Assembly: GCA_018433585.1 (NCBI GenBank)
Contig: JAHDQW010000001.1
Location: forward strand, 372,001-436,000
Source of the DNA: Candidatus Praeruminimicrobium purgamenti
GTDB lineage: Bacteria > Elusimicrobiota > Endomicrobiia > Endomicrobiales > Endomicrobiaceae
DNA: 64,000 bases
Reading direction: 5' to 3'
Shown: positions 1-8,675 of the stretch, piece by piece
Numbering within the stretch: position 1 is the stretch's first letter
How the letters are laid out: each line of letters starts with the position of its first letter
Made by a program: the position numbers and the translations under genes
The notes under the pieces: model-generated
Database searches by the model: none
What the model was told of the DNA's origin: nothing
Seen by the model: the letters and a program-made list of their open reading frames with translations, nothing else

Positions 1-48
1 AAATTTATGCAGGCTATAATGAGACTGTTCTCGCCTATTTTTTAACCG

Positions 49-735
49 CTAATTTATTGAATTCGGGTTTTTCTTTTCAAAAAGAGTGAATTTGTTTTTA
101 TTAAAGGATAATATTCCTTCATCCCTGAGTTTGCATATTTCATTAGACATAGCGCTTCTGTCTACATAAAGATAATCGGCAAGTTCCTGTCTGTTAAACT
201 CTATTGTAAAAGAATTATTGTCCGCTTTTTTTGCCTGTTCGGAAAGGAAAGAAAGAATTTTTTCTCTGGTTGTTCTTTTTACGATATGTTCCATCTTTTG
301 TATCAGAAGAATATTGTTGTCGGCCAGTATCTTAAGCATATTGTCAATAATCTTAGAATGAAAGGCGCAAGAGTTCGGACATACCGTAATTATTTTTTTG
401 TAATTAATAAAGAGAATTTTTGCTTTTTCTGAAGCTACCACGCTCACAGGCAGTTTTGCAAGTTTGGAACAGGAAAACGCTTCTCCGAACATTTTACCGC
501 TTGAAAACTTGGATATTATCGCTCTGTTGCCCCAATAATCTTCTTTAATAACATTTACGCTGCCTGACAAAATGATTCCGGCTTCAGAAACTTTGTTTTC
601 CGCCGACCATATATATTCGTCTTTATTGTATGTTTTTTCCTTTGCGCACAGACATGATAAAATCGAAATAATGTCTTTTTCGTCTATATTGTGAAAAAGA
701 GGCATTTTTTTTAGTACGTCTATATACTCTTTCAT
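49..735 (-). CDS. Crp/Fnr-family transcriptional regulator, HcpR-like
   Basis: This 228-residue cytosolic DNA-binding regulator has a cyclic-nucleotide-binding-type beta-barrel at about residues 10-120, a long dimerisation helix, and a C-terminal winged helix (residues about 150-225). The recognition helix lies around the VDRSAMSNEICKLRDEG segment. No N-terminal cysteine cluster of the Fnr type is visible, so an oxygen-labile 4Fe-4S sensor is not supported. The gene is divergent from a ferredoxin and hcp. In anaerobes that neighbour usually marks HcpR, the nitrosative-stress regulator of the Crp family. A six-base inverted repeat sits between the two genes. The family is certain; the HcpR assignment is inference from context. 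Confidence 0.85.
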   Translation of the reverse strand: MKEYIDVLKKMPLFHNIDEKDIISILSCLCAKEKTYNKDEYIWSAENKVSEAGIILSGSVNVIKEDYWGNRAIISKFSSGKMFGEAFSCSKLAKLPVSVVASEKAKILFINYKKIITVCPNSCAFHSKIIDNMLKILADNNILLIQKMEHIVKRTTREKILSFLSEQAKKADNNSFTIEFNRQELADYLYVDRSAMSNEICKLRDEGILSFNKNKFTLFEKKNPNSIN

Positions 736-756
736 AGAAAAAACCTTTTTTAAGTT

Positions 757-772
757 TGTTGTAAAAACAACA
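757..772. promoter_or_regulatory. candidate Crp/Fnr-type operator
   Basis: A perfect inverted repeat, TGTTGT-AAAA-ACAACA, lies 22 bases upstream of the regulator start and 82 bases before the ferredoxin start. Crp-family dimers bind short palindromes with a small central spacer, so this is the obvious operator candidate for the divergent pair. Binding is inferred from position only. Confidence 0.45.
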
Positions 773-853
773 TATTTGTTTTGTATATTTTATTACAATA
801 ATTCCACAAAAGCAATAATGCCGGATAAATATTGCAGTATGCGGAGGGTAAAT

Positions 854-1519
854 ATGATAAGAAAAATAATAAATATTGACAGAAAAAAATGTAACGGCTG
901 CGGACTTTGCGTTCAGGCCTGCCATGAAGGCGCAATAGGCATGTACGAAGGAAAAGCAAAATTACTGCGCGACGATTACTGTGACGGATTGGGAGACTGT
1001 CTGCCTGTTTGTCCTACGGGAGCAATATCTTTTACCGAAAGAGAAACCGTCCCGTATAACGAGCAGGCTGTAATGCAGAATAAGTTCGTCAGTAAAAAAG
1101 AAGAAGCTCATTGTTCATGTCCCGGCAGCAAACCTGTTTTTAAAGAAAAAGAAGATTGCGGTTTTTATCAATGGCCTGTTCAAATTAAACTTGTCCCTGT
1201 AAGTGCTCCTTACTTTAAAAATACGGATTTAGTGATTGCCGCTGATTGTACTGCTTATGCATACAGCGATTTCTATAATAAATTTATAAAAAATAAAGCG
1301 GTCGTAATAGGATGTCCGAAATTGGATGATATTGATTATACTGAAAAACTTACGGCAATATTAAAAAATAATGAAGTTAAAAGTTTAACAATTATCCGTA
1401 TGGAAGTTCCCTGCTGCGGAGGTATTGAAAATGCCGCCGTAAATGCGCTGAAAAACAGCGGAAAATTTATTCCGTGGCAGGTTGTTACGGTATCAACAGA
1501 CGGAAAAATATCAGGTTAA
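854..1519 (+). CDS. Hcp-associated 4Fe-4S ferredoxin-like protein
   Basis: The protein has 221 residues. Its N-terminus binds Fe-S clusters: C13-X2-C16-X2-C19-X3-C23, then a second group C43-X5-C49-X3-C53 within a YCDGLGDCLPVCP segment. A CSCPG motif follows, and the C-terminal half (about residues 120-221) carries further cysteines including a PCCGG motif. Genes like this commonly sit beside hcp in anaerobes and probably deliver electrons to it. I chose the ATG at 854 because GGAGGG lies just upstream; an in-frame ATG at 776 would add 26 implausible residues. The next gene starts 15 bases downstream, so the two are one operon. The role as electron donor is inferred. Confidence 0.85.
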   Translation: MIRKIINIDRKKCNGCGLCVQACHEGAIGMYEGKAKLLRDDYCDGLGDCLPVCPTGAISFTERETVPYNEQAVMQNKFVSKKEEAHCSCPGSKPVFKEKEDCGFYQWPVQIKLVPVSAPYFKNTDLVIAADCTAYAYSDFYNKFIKNKAVVIGCPKLDDIDYTEKLTAILKNNEVKSLTIIRMEVPCCGGIENAAVNALKNSGKFIPWQVVTVSTDGKISG

Positions 1520-1534
1520 AGGAGGAATGTAAAA

Positions 1535-3121
1535 ATGAATCAAATGTTTTGTTTTCAATGCGAGCAAACCGCAGGTTCAACAGGATGCAAAGGACAGGCA
1601 GGGGTATGCGGAAAACCTGCAGATGTTGCAAATATACAGGATAAATTGACAGAATCATTGATTGAGCTGGCGATGGCTGCAGAAGGAAAAAAGGTCGGAG
1701 AAACAACTCATAAGGCCGTTATTTCAGGTTTATTTATGACAATAACAAACGTCAATTTTAATGAAAAAAGCATAAATAAACAAATTGATATCATAAGAAA
1801 AGAGAAAGAAAAATTGTCTTCATCATGCTGCTGCACATGCGGCTGCGGCGAAGTTGAACGCTTTGACATTAAAAAAATTTGGGAAGGCAATGAGGATATC
1901 CGTTCGTTAAAATCATTAATTCTATTCGGCTTGAAAGGCGTCGGCGCTTATGCTTATCATGCTATGGTTTTAGGGTATGAAGATAACGAAATAAACGAAT
2001 TTTTTTATAAAGCTTTGGCAGGAATCGGCAAATTATCAAGCGCAGACGAACTGTTGCCTTTAGTTTTTGAAGTCGGTAAAATTAATTTACAATGTATGGA
2101 ACTTTTAGATCGCGCAAATACAGAAGTTTACGGGATTCCAAAGCCTGTTACTGTTCCTCTGACTATAGAAAAAGGTCCGTTTATCGTAGTTACGGGACAT
2201 GATTTAAAAGATTTACATTTACTTCTTGAACAGACAAAAGATAAAGGCATTAACATTTATACGCACGGAGAAATGCTTCCGGCTCACGCATATCCTAAAT
2301 TAAAGGCTTATTCTCATTTAAAAGGAAATTTCGGGACTGCATGGCAAAATCAGAAAAAAGAATTTGACAACATACCTGCTCCGGTTTTATTTACTACAAA
2401 CTGCCTTATGCCTCCTAAAGAAACTTATTCGGACAGAGTTTTTACAACGGAAACAGTTTCATATCCGAATACCGTACATATAGGCGACGATAAAGATTTC
2501 ACGCCTGTGATACAAAAGGCTCTGGAACTAGGCGGATACAAAGAAGATAAAGTTATGACCGGAATTAACGGCGGAAAAGAAGTGACTACTGGTTTCGGGC
2601 ACGGAACAGTTCTTTCAGCTGCCGATAAAGTCGTAGAAGCCGTAAAAGCCGGAGCCATTAAACATTTTTTCCTTGTAGGCGGTTGTGACGGCGCAAAACC
2701 AGGAAGAAATTACTATACTGAATTTGTAAAAAAGACTCCTAAAGACACGATTATACTGACTCTTGCATGCGGTAAATACCGTTTTAACGATTTGGACTTG
2801 GGAACAATAGGCGGATTTCCGAGAATTATGGATATGGGACAGTGCAATGATGCTTACAGCGCAATTAAAGTGGCTGTAGCTTTGGCGGATGTTTTTAAAT
2901 GCGGCGTTAATGAACTGCCGTTGTCTCTTGTATTGTCATGGTATGAACAAAAGGCAGTATGCATCCTTTTAACCTTGCTGCATCTGGGAATAAAAAATAT
3001 TTATTTAGGACCTAGCCTACCGGCTTTTGTTTCGCCTAATATATTAAAAGTTTTAGTCGACAAATTCAATATTACGCCTATCAGCACTCCTGAAGAGGAT
3101 TTAAAGAAAATATTGGGATAG
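1535..3121 (+). CDS. hcp: hydroxylamine reductase (hybrid cluster protein)
   Basis: Hcp reduces nitric oxide or hydroxylamine in the cytosol of anaerobes, using a [4Fe-4S] cluster and a hybrid Fe-S-O cluster. The N-terminal cysteines are C6-X2-C9-X8-C18-X6-C25, the close spacing seen in strict-anaerobe Hcp rather than the wider enterobacterial form. Later blocks include GGCDGAKPGRNYY and LACGKYRFN, which carry hybrid-cluster ligands. The length, 528 residues, is normal. AAAGGAGG sits just before the ATG. The gene follows the ferredoxin and ends at a strong terminator. With the divergent Crp-type regulator this forms a compact nitrosative-stress unit. Confidence 0.97.
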   Translation: MNQMFCFQCEQTAGSTGCKGQAGVCGKPADVANIQDKLTESLIELAMAAEGKKVGETTHKAVISGLFMTITNVNFNEKSINKQIDIIRKEKEKLSSSCCCTCGCGEVERFDIKKIWEGNEDIRSLKSLILFGLKGVGAYAYHAMVLGYEDNEINEFFYKALAGIGKLSSADELLPLVFEVGKINLQCMELLDRANTEVYGIPKPVTVPLTIEKGPFIVVTGHDLKDLHLLLEQTKDKGINIYTHGEMLPAHAYPKLKAYSHLKGNFGTAWQNQKKEFDNIPAPVLFTTNCLMPPKETYSDRVFTTETVSYPNTVHIGDDKDFTPVIQKALELGGYKEDKVMTGINGGKEVTTGFGHGTVLSAADKVVEAVKAGAIKHFFLVGGCDGAKPGRNYYTEFVKKTPKDTIILTLACGKYRFNDLDLGTIGGFPRIMDMGQCNDAYSAIKVAVALADVFKCGVNELPLSLVLSWYEQKAVCILLTLLHLGIKNIYLGPSLPAFVSPNILKVLVDKFNITPISTPEEDLKKILG

Positions 3122-3144
3122 AATAAAAAATAGAATATGAAAAA

Positions 3145-3180
3145 CGGCTGCCGGCATTTATTTGCCGGCGGCGTTTTTTA
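3145..3180 (+). terminator. intrinsic terminator after hcp
   Basis: A GC-rich stem pairs GCCGGCA (3150-3156) with TGCCGGC (3163-3169) around a six-base loop. The stem is followed by TTTTTT at 3174-3179. It closes the ferredoxin-hcp unit and rules out a start for the next permease at 3137. Confidence 0.88.
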
Positions 3181-3244
3181 TTTGTTTAAAAAATATAAAA
3201 GCATACAAATACATAGAAAGTTATATTTTTTGTATAATAACAAA

Positions 3245-4213
3245 ATGTATTATTTAATTAAAAGAATCATATTATCAATACCTATTCTTTTCGGCATAAC
3301 AATAATAACTTTTTTTGTAATGCATTTGACGCCCGGGAAACCTACCGATTTAATGACTGATATGAATGTTAAAGTTACCGCCGAGGCGAAAGAAAGGCTA
3401 CAGCAATTATACGGTTTGGACAAACCTATACATATTCAATATTTTGACTGGATAAAAAGATTTGTTTGTTTTGACTTCGGAGATTCTTTTAAAGATTCCA
3501 GACCTGCAAGAAATAAAATATTTGAAAGACTGCCTGCAACTATTCTTCTCAATTCGTTATCACTGTTTTTTATTTGCCTGATAGCGATACCTCTCGGCAT
3601 TTATTCGGCCGTTAAAAAGGATTCTTTTATAGATAAGGGTATAACTATCATTCTTTTTATATCTTTCTCAGTCCCGTCATTTTGGCTTGCATTGATATTT
3701 ATGATACTTTTCGGCGTGCATTTGGGATACCTGCCTATATCTGGTCTGTATTCTTTTGATTTCGGCAATATGTCGGTTCTTATGAAATTTTTTGATTTGT
3801 CAAAACATTTGGTGCTTCCGGTTGCTGTTTCAGTAATTACTTCGCTTGCAATATTATCAAGATATACAAGGTCCGGTATGTTGGATGTACTGAAACAAGA
3901 TTACATAAAAACAGCGTACGCAAAGGGATTAAATGAAAAACAGGTAATTATAAGGCATGCTTTAAAAAATGCGCTTCTTCCACTGATTACGATAATAGGT
4001 TTGTCTATTCCGGGATTAATAGGCGGCAGTTTCATATTTGAAACAATTTTTTCATATCCGGGAATAGGAAGACTCGGATATGAAGCCGTAATGGCAAGAG
4101 ATTATCCTGTTGTCATGGGCATTGCGACATTGACTGCCGTTTTAACTCTGCTTGGAAATATCGTTGCGGATATATTATATACTTATGCCGATCCTAGGAT
4201 AAAATATAAATAA
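3245..4213 (+). CDS. ABC peptide/nickel-type permease, DppB family
   Basis: This 322-residue inner-membrane permease has one N-terminal membrane helix (about residues 4-26), a periplasmic stretch, then five more helices. It carries the binding-protein-dependent transport signature around the ARSGMLDVLKQDYI-like and AYAKGLNEKQVI segments, which contact the ATPase. The start at 3245 gives the classical MYYLIKRIILSIPILFG beginning of DppB proteins; the longer frame reads through the hcp terminator. It overlaps the next permease by one base (TAATG). With the three genes behind it, it forms an oligopeptide or dipeptide importer. The substrate cannot be told from sequence. Confidence 0.9.
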   Translation: MYYLIKRIILSIPILFGITIITFFVMHLTPGKPTDLMTDMNVKVTAEAKERLQQLYGLDKPIHIQYFDWIKRFVCFDFGDSFKDSRPARNKIFERLPATILLNSLSLFFICLIAIPLGIYSAVKKDSFIDKGITIILFISFSVPSFWLALIFMILFGVHLGYLPISGLYSFDFGNMSVLMKFFDLSKHLVLPVAVSVITSLAILSRYTRSGMLDVLKQDYIKTAYAKGLNEKQVIIRHALKNALLPLITIIGLSIPGLIGGSFIFETIFSYPGIGRLGYEAVMARDYPVVMGIATLTAVLTLLGNIVADILYTYADPRIKYK

Positions 4214-5055
4214 TGGAAAATAATATAAAGAAACTACTTCGAAATAAATTTGCCGTTGCCGGACTGCTTATAATATTTTTGCTTATAACCGCCGCCGTTT
4301 TTGCGCCTTTAATTTCGCCGTATGCGCCTTCGGAACAAAATCTGTCAGAAAGGCTGATGAAACCTTCAATGACTCATTTTTTCGGAACTGATGATTTGGG
4401 AAGAGATATTTTTTCAAGAATGATATACGGAGCCAGAATATCGCTGACAGTAGGCTTTATATCTGTCGTTATTATTCTGATTATAGGGACTTTTCTAGGT
4501 ATCGTATCGGGATTTTACGGAGGCAAAATCGATTATGCAATAATGAGGTTTACCGATATCGTATTATGTTTTCCGACATTTTTTTTAATATTGCTTATAA
4601 TAGCGTTTTTGGAACCTAATATATATAATGTGATGATTGTCATAGGCTTAACTTCATGGCCCGGTCTTGCAAGGCTTGTAAGAGCCGAAGTTCTCTCTCT
4701 TAAAGAAAGAGAATTTATTTTAGTCGCAAAAATGATGGCTTTAAGCAATATAAAAATATTCACAGTGCATATCTTGCCTAATATCATTTCTCCGATTATG
4801 GTATATTCTTCACTTGCCATAGGCGGCGCAATACTTACAGAATCGTCGTTGTCTTTTTTAGGTTTGGGCGTTCAGCCTCCAATGCCGTCATGGGGGCAGA
4901 TATTAACGTCGGGAAAGGATTATATATATATTGCATGGTGGCTGTCCGTTTTTCCGGGAATTGCAATATTATTGACGGTATTGTCTTTTAATTTATTGGG
5001 CGAGGCGGTTAGAGACGTTTTTGACCCTAAGGAAAATTATATTGAAAAACAATAG
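4213..5055 (+). CDS. ABC peptide/nickel-type permease, DppC family
   Basis: This is the second permease subunit, 280 residues. An N-terminal anchor (about residues 12-35) is followed by the DppC hallmark HFFGTDDLGRDIFSRMIYGAR and five further helices. The EAA-type ATPase-docking loop lies around residues 160-195, and the C-terminus reads LSFNLLGEAVRDVFDP, typical of the family. Its start overlaps the stop of the first permease, which suggests translational coupling. It should pair with the upstream permease to form the channel. Confidence 0.92.
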   Translation: MENNIKKLLRNKFAVAGLLIIFLLITAAVFAPLISPYAPSEQNLSERLMKPSMTHFFGTDDLGRDIFSRMIYGARISLTVGFISVVIILIIGTFLGIVSGFYGGKIDYAIMRFTDIVLCFPTFFLILLIIAFLEPNIYNVMIVIGLTSWPGLARLVRAEVLSLKEREFILVAKMMALSNIKIFTVHILPNIISPIMVYSSLAIGGAILTESSLSFLGLGVQPPMPSWGQILTSGKDYIYIAWWLSVFPGIAILLTVLSFNLLGEAVRDVFDPKENYIEKQ

Positions 5056-5845
5056 AAACATAATATTATCAGTTCAAGATTTGTCGGCAGGATATTATAT
5101 TGACGGAAGATATGTTAATGTTTTGCAAAATATAAGTTTGAATATCCGTGAAGGAGAAACTTTTGCCGTAGTAGGGCAGTCCGGTTCCGGGAAAAGCACT
5201 CTGGCGCTTGCAATAATGGGATTGTTGCCGATAGACAACGGCAAAATAATAAACGGACGGATTCAATTTTATAAAGAAGATTTAATTAAGACAATAAAAG
5301 ATATAAGAGGAAAAGAAATATCAATAGTCTTACAGGATCCTCATTCTTATCTGAATCCTGTAATTAAAGTAGGGCGCCAGGTAAGGGAAGCTTTGGAAAT
5401 TTATGGTGTTGGAATGACCTCATCAGAAATTGACGCTAAAATTAAAGATACTTTTAAAAAAGTCAAACTTGACGATATAGAAAGAATTTATAATTCATAT
5501 CCGCACCAGCTTTCAGGAGGACAGAAACAAAGAATTTTAATAGCAATGTCTATAATAAATAATCCTAAGGTTTTAATTGCCGACGAACCTACTTCAGGTT
5601 TGGATCTTCCGGTTCAAAAACAGATACTGGAGCTTTTTGCCGAATTAAAAGAGCAGATGAATTTAACTTTATTAATTATTACTCATAACATTTTGATAGC
5701 AAAAAAATTTTCCGACACGGCGGCTGTATTGTTAAACGGAGAAGTCGTTGAGACCGGAAATTCCGAGGAAATATTTTTAAAGCCGAAACATGAATATACA
5801 AAGTTATTATGCGGACATGCCGCAAGAATGTACAGAAAAGGTTAA
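5042..5845 (+). CDS. ABC peptide transporter ATPase, DppD type
   Basis: This cytosolic ATPase energises the importer. It shows Walker A (GQSGSGKST), a Q-loop (VLQDP), the signature LSGGQKQR, Walker B (VLIADEPTSGLD) and a switch histidine (IITHN). I place the start at the TTG at 5042, with AAGGA at 5029-5033, giving 267 residues; an upstream TTG at 5021 lacks a good ribosome site. The gene overlaps the permease by 14 bases. The family's usual C-terminal extension with cysteines is short here. The gene is co-transcribed with its neighbours. Confidence 0.9.
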   Translation: MKNNRNIILSVQDLSAGYYIDGRYVNVLQNISLNIREGETFAVVGQSGSGKSTLALAIMGLLPIDNGKIINGRIQFYKEDLIKTIKDIRGKEISIVLQDPHSYLNPVIKVGRQVREALEIYGVGMTSSEIDAKIKDTFKKVKLDDIERIYNSYPHQLSGGQKQRILIAMSIINNPKVLIADEPTSGLDLPVQKQILELFAELKEQMNLTLLIITHNILIAKKFSDTAAVLLNGEVVETGNSEEIFLKPKHEYTKLLCGHAARMYRKG

Positions 5846-5847
5846 AA

Positions 5848-6606
5848 ATGTTAATAAAAGCCGAACATATTTATAAAATATATAAAACTAATGCTTCTTT
5901 TTTTCACAGAGAAAAAGAATTTAATGTCTTAAATGATATAAGCTTTTCGTTGGACTGCGGCAATACATTGTCAATTATAGGGGAAAGCGGATCGGGGAAA
6001 ACGACATTGGCAAAAATACTTTCGGCGCTAATCCCTTTTGACAGCGGAATGCTTGAAATTAACGGTAAAAAGATTCAGTCTTTTACAAGAAGAGAATTGT
6101 CTCAGACAGTACAAATGATATTCCAAAATCCTTATGCGTCTTTTAACCCTAAGCTGACAATAGGGGTTTCTCTGTCACAGGCATTTGACGGTAATGAGGA
6201 TAATAAAGAAACGGTAATAAAAGACAAATTATTTCTGGTAGGATTGGAAAAAAATATTTTAGACAAATATCCTCATCAGTTTTCAGGCGGACAAAGACAG
6301 AGGATTGCCATTGCAAGAGCTCTGCTCAAAAATCCTGAAATTTTAATTGCCGATGAACCGTTTGCATCCTTGGATGCGGTCTCGCAAACAAAAATAATGG
6401 ATATATTTTTAAAAATAAAAAAAGAAGAAAAGACAAATATAATTTTTATCACTCATGATGTTGCCGCAGCTATGGAAATATCGGACAAAATATTAATATT
6501 AAAAGACGGGTGCGTCGCAAGATATGACAGCGTTTCAAATATAGATAAAGACAAAACGGATGCATATGTCAACGAATTGCTTGCGGCAACTTATATGACG
6601 GAGTAA
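5848..6606 (+). CDS. ABC peptide transporter ATPase, DppF type
   Basis: This is the second ATPase of the importer, 252 residues. It has Walker A GESGSGKTT, Q-loop IFQNP, signature FSGGQRQR, Walker B ILIADEPFASLD and switch FITHD. The ATG at 5848 is two bases past the upstream stop and has AAAAGG before it; an in-frame ATG at 5809 would overlap the previous gene with a poor N-terminus. The C-terminal oligopeptide-transporter extension is absent or very short. No periplasmic binding protein gene accompanies the four transporter genes here. Confidence 0.9.
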   Translation: MLIKAEHIYKIYKTNASFFHREKEFNVLNDISFSLDCGNTLSIIGESGSGKTTLAKILSALIPFDSGMLEINGKKIQSFTRRELSQTVQMIFQNPYASFNPKLTIGVSLSQAFDGNEDNKETVIKDKLFLVGLEKNILDKYPHQFSGGQRQRIAIARALLKNPEILIADEPFASLDAVSQTKIMDIFLKIKKEEKTNIIFITHDVAAAMEISDKILILKDGCVARYDSVSNIDKDKTDAYVNELLAATYMTE

Positions 6607-6610
6607 AAAA

Positions 6611-8056
6611 ATGAAGAATATAATAAAAGATTTGCAAATGATAGGTGAAAAAACAAATACCGGGGTTTTTGCCGTAGGCGGATATATAAGAGATAAATTA
6701 TTAAATAAAGATTCTCTTGACTTGGATTTGGTCGTTTCAAAAAAAGCCGATATCTTTGCAAAGAAAACAGCGGCTGCGTTAAACGGGAAATCTTTTATTC
6801 TTCATAATGAGACTCAGGTTTACAGAGTTGCAGTTTTTAACAACCGTGCTTTAAAATATATCGATATCTCTTTAATGCAGGGAAAAACAATTAAAGAAGA
6901 TTTACAGAAAAGAGATTTTACCGTTAATTCAATGGCTGTAGATATTAAGCATTTTAACGATATAAAAAATAATATTATTGATTATTGCGGCGGATATAAA
7001 GATTTAAAAAACAAAAGGTTAAACATTGTTTACGGTAAATCTTTTTTGGATGATCCTTTAAGAATGCTCAGAGCTTTCAGAATTGCAAGCGAATATAATT
7101 TTAAACTTTCTGCCGAACTTATTGAATCTGTGAAAAAATACTCTAAAAAAATTAATTCCGCAGCCCCTGAAAGAGTCAAAAATGAATTTTTCAGAATTTT
7201 AAACAATAAAAATTCATCGCAGTATATTTTGCAGATGGATGACGCAAAATTACTGGAAGCGGTTTTTCCTGTTATAACGTCAATGAAAAAATCGGCTAAA
7301 AATTTTTATTATCACCCGAAGGGATTATTCCAGCATTGTTTTCAAACTTTGGAGTCGCTGGAGAAAATATTAAGCAAACTTGATAAATATTTTCCGGAAT
7401 CAAAAGATAAACTTATCAAACATTTAAATGAAAATTTTTCTGATAATGTGAATAGAATAAATCTTTTAAAGTTTGCCGCGATTTTCCACGATTGCGCAAA
7501 ACCGGAATGTGCAAAAAAAATGGATAAAAAAATAAGGTTTTTAGGACATGAGGAACTCGGAGCTAAAAAGACGTCAGAAATAATGAAAAGTTTAAAAATG
7601 AGCAATAAGGAAATTGACTTTGCAAAAAGTATTATCGCTCAGCATATGAGACCTTCAAATCTTGCAAAATCGGATATTATAACAAACAAAGCCCGTTTTA
7701 AATTATTCAGGGATTTAAAAGAAAACGTTCCTGATATATTGATATTGGCTATGTCTGACTGGCATTCATATAAATCTTTAAAAGTTTATTCGAAAAAAAT
7801 CTTAAAACAGCAGGAAAAAGCAGTTGCGGAGATAATAAATAATTATTTTGAATTTCAAGGAAAAACCGGACGCAGAAAACTTATTGACGGAAATATACTG
7901 ATGAAAGAACTTTCTTTAAAGCCGGGAAAAATTATAGGCGAGCTTTTAAACCTTGTAAATGCTTCTCAAGATGAAGGAAAAATAAGCACAAAAAAAGAAG
8001 CGATACTGCTTGCTAAATCAAAATTGACAGTGCTTAGAAAAAAACATAAAATATAA
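6611..8056 (+). CDS. CCA-adding enzyme / poly(A) polymerase family nucleotidyltransferase with HD domain
   Basis: The protein has 481 residues. The N-terminal class II nucleotidyltransferase head contains GGYIRD (residues 23-28) and the catalytic pair D37 and D39 (LDLDLV). The RNA-binding segment DPLRMLRAFRIA follows. A C-terminal HD phosphohydrolase domain has H293-D294 (FHDCAKPE) and a later HM motif (AQHMRPSN). It most likely adds or repairs the 3' CCA of tRNAs; both tRNA genes in this window lack an encoded CCA. It starts four bases after the transporter operon and is followed six bases later by tRNA-Gly. A poly(A) polymerase or a split A- or CC-adding role cannot be excluded. Confidence 0.85.
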   Translation: MKNIIKDLQMIGEKTNTGVFAVGGYIRDKLLNKDSLDLDLVVSKKADIFAKKTAAALNGKSFILHNETQVYRVAVFNNRALKYIDISLMQGKTIKEDLQKRDFTVNSMAVDIKHFNDIKNNIIDYCGGYKDLKNKRLNIVYGKSFLDDPLRMLRAFRIASEYNFKLSAELIESVKKYSKKINSAAPERVKNEFFRILNNKNSSQYILQMDDAKLLEAVFPVITSMKKSAKNFYYHPKGLFQHCFQTLESLEKILSKLDKYFPESKDKLIKHLNENFSDNVNRINLLKFAAIFHDCAKPECAKKMDKKIRFLGHEELGAKKTSEIMKSLKMSNKEIDFAKSIIAQHMRPSNLAKSDIITNKARFKLFRDLKENVPDILILAMSDWHSYKSLKVYSKKILKQQEKAVAEIINNYFEFQGKTGRRKLIDGNILMKELSLKPGKIIGELLNLVNASQDEGKISTKKEAILLAKSKLTVLRKKHKI

Positions 8057-8062
8057 CAACTT

Positions 8063-8133
8063 GCGGGCATAGTCTAGTGGTAAAACCCCAGCTTCCCAAG
8101 CTGGAGATGTGGGTTCGATTCCCATTGCCCGCT
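8063..8133 (+). tRNA. tRNA-Gly(CCC)
   Basis: A complete 71-base cloverleaf. The acceptor GCGGGCA pairs with TGCCCGC, the anticodon stem CCAGC pairs with GCTGG around the loop TTCCCAA (anticodon CCC), and the T-arm contains GGGTTCGATTCCC. The discriminator is T and no CCA is encoded. It directly follows the CCA-adding enzyme gene. Confidence 0.95.
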
Positions 8134-8181
8134 TATGTTTTTTTATAAAAAACCGCAGACAGCAAAAATACTAAAAAACTT

Positions 8182-8553
8182 TTATTTTTTCAATTTTGAT
8201 TTCAAGTTCAGATTTTCTTTTTTAAGGAGAGCATTTTCTTTTTTTAGGAGATCGGCTTCTTTCCTTAACAGATCTATTTCTTTTGACAGCAAATTAGCTT
8301 CGCTAACTTGGTAAGAGTCCTGGTTTTTATATTCGTAAGGGGTATCTTCGGCATTAATAAAAAATGAAACAGGCAAATTTAAAATTTTTGCAATCTTTTC
8401 AAGATTTTCCAATTTAACTTTATATTTTCCCGAGAGCATTCTGCTCAAAGAAGACGGTTTTATTTTAATTTGTTCGGCAAGGCTTTTTTGCGAAATATGT
8501 CTCTTTCTTAATACTTCCAAAATTTTTAAATAAGTTTTTATATTGTCGTTCAT
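8182..8553 (-). CDS. XRE-family transcriptional regulator with leucine-zipper tail
   Basis: This 123-residue protein has a Cro/C1-type helix-turn-helix at about residues 8-62 (SQKSLAEQIKIKPSSLSRML core). It is followed by a linker (residues 63-85) and a striking C-terminal heptad coiled coil of leucine, lysine and glutamate (residues 86-123), which should dimerise it. No peptidase or ligand domain is attached. AGGA precedes the ATG. It is divergent from two tiny ORFs, and a long palindrome covers the -10 box of their promoter, so it probably represses that promoter. Its biological role is unknown. Confidence 0.85.
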   Translation of the reverse strand: MNDNIKTYLKILEVLRKRHISQKSLAEQIKIKPSSLSRMLSGKYKVKLENLEKIAKILNLPVSFFINAEDTPYEYKNQDSYQVSEANLLSKEIDLLRKEADLLKKENALLKKENLNLKSKLKK

Positions 8554-8578
8554 AAAAATCCTGTAAAATAAAAAACAC

Positions 8579-8607
8579 TTGACAAAACAGCAACTCTATG
8601 TTATTTT
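8579..8607 (+). promoter_or_regulatory. sigma-70-like promoter of the micro-ORF locus
   Basis: TTGACA at 8579-8584, a 17-base spacer and TATTTT at 8602-8607. It faces away from the XRE gene toward the GTG-initiated micro-ORF at 8676. The -10 hexamer lies inside the palindrome at 8596-8630. Confidence 0.6.
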
Positions 8608-8630
8608 ATTATCATAAAATCAACATATAG
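8596..8630. promoter_or_regulatory. long palindromic operator candidate over the -10 box
   Basis: ATTTTAT (8603-8609) and ATAAAAT (8614-8620) form a perfect inverted repeat around TATC. It is extended by CTATGTT on the left and AACATATAG on the right with small bulges. The position over the -10 hexamer is that of a repressor site; the adjacent XRE protein is the obvious ligand by inference. Confidence 0.5.
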
Positions 8631-8675
8631 GGCAAAAAGTTAATAAACAATGTTTTAATGAACAAGGAGATAAGA

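Noticed and set aside
3137-3244. N-terminal extension of the first permease
   Set aside because: It would be translated from inside the hcp terminator, and the family N-terminus begins at 3245.
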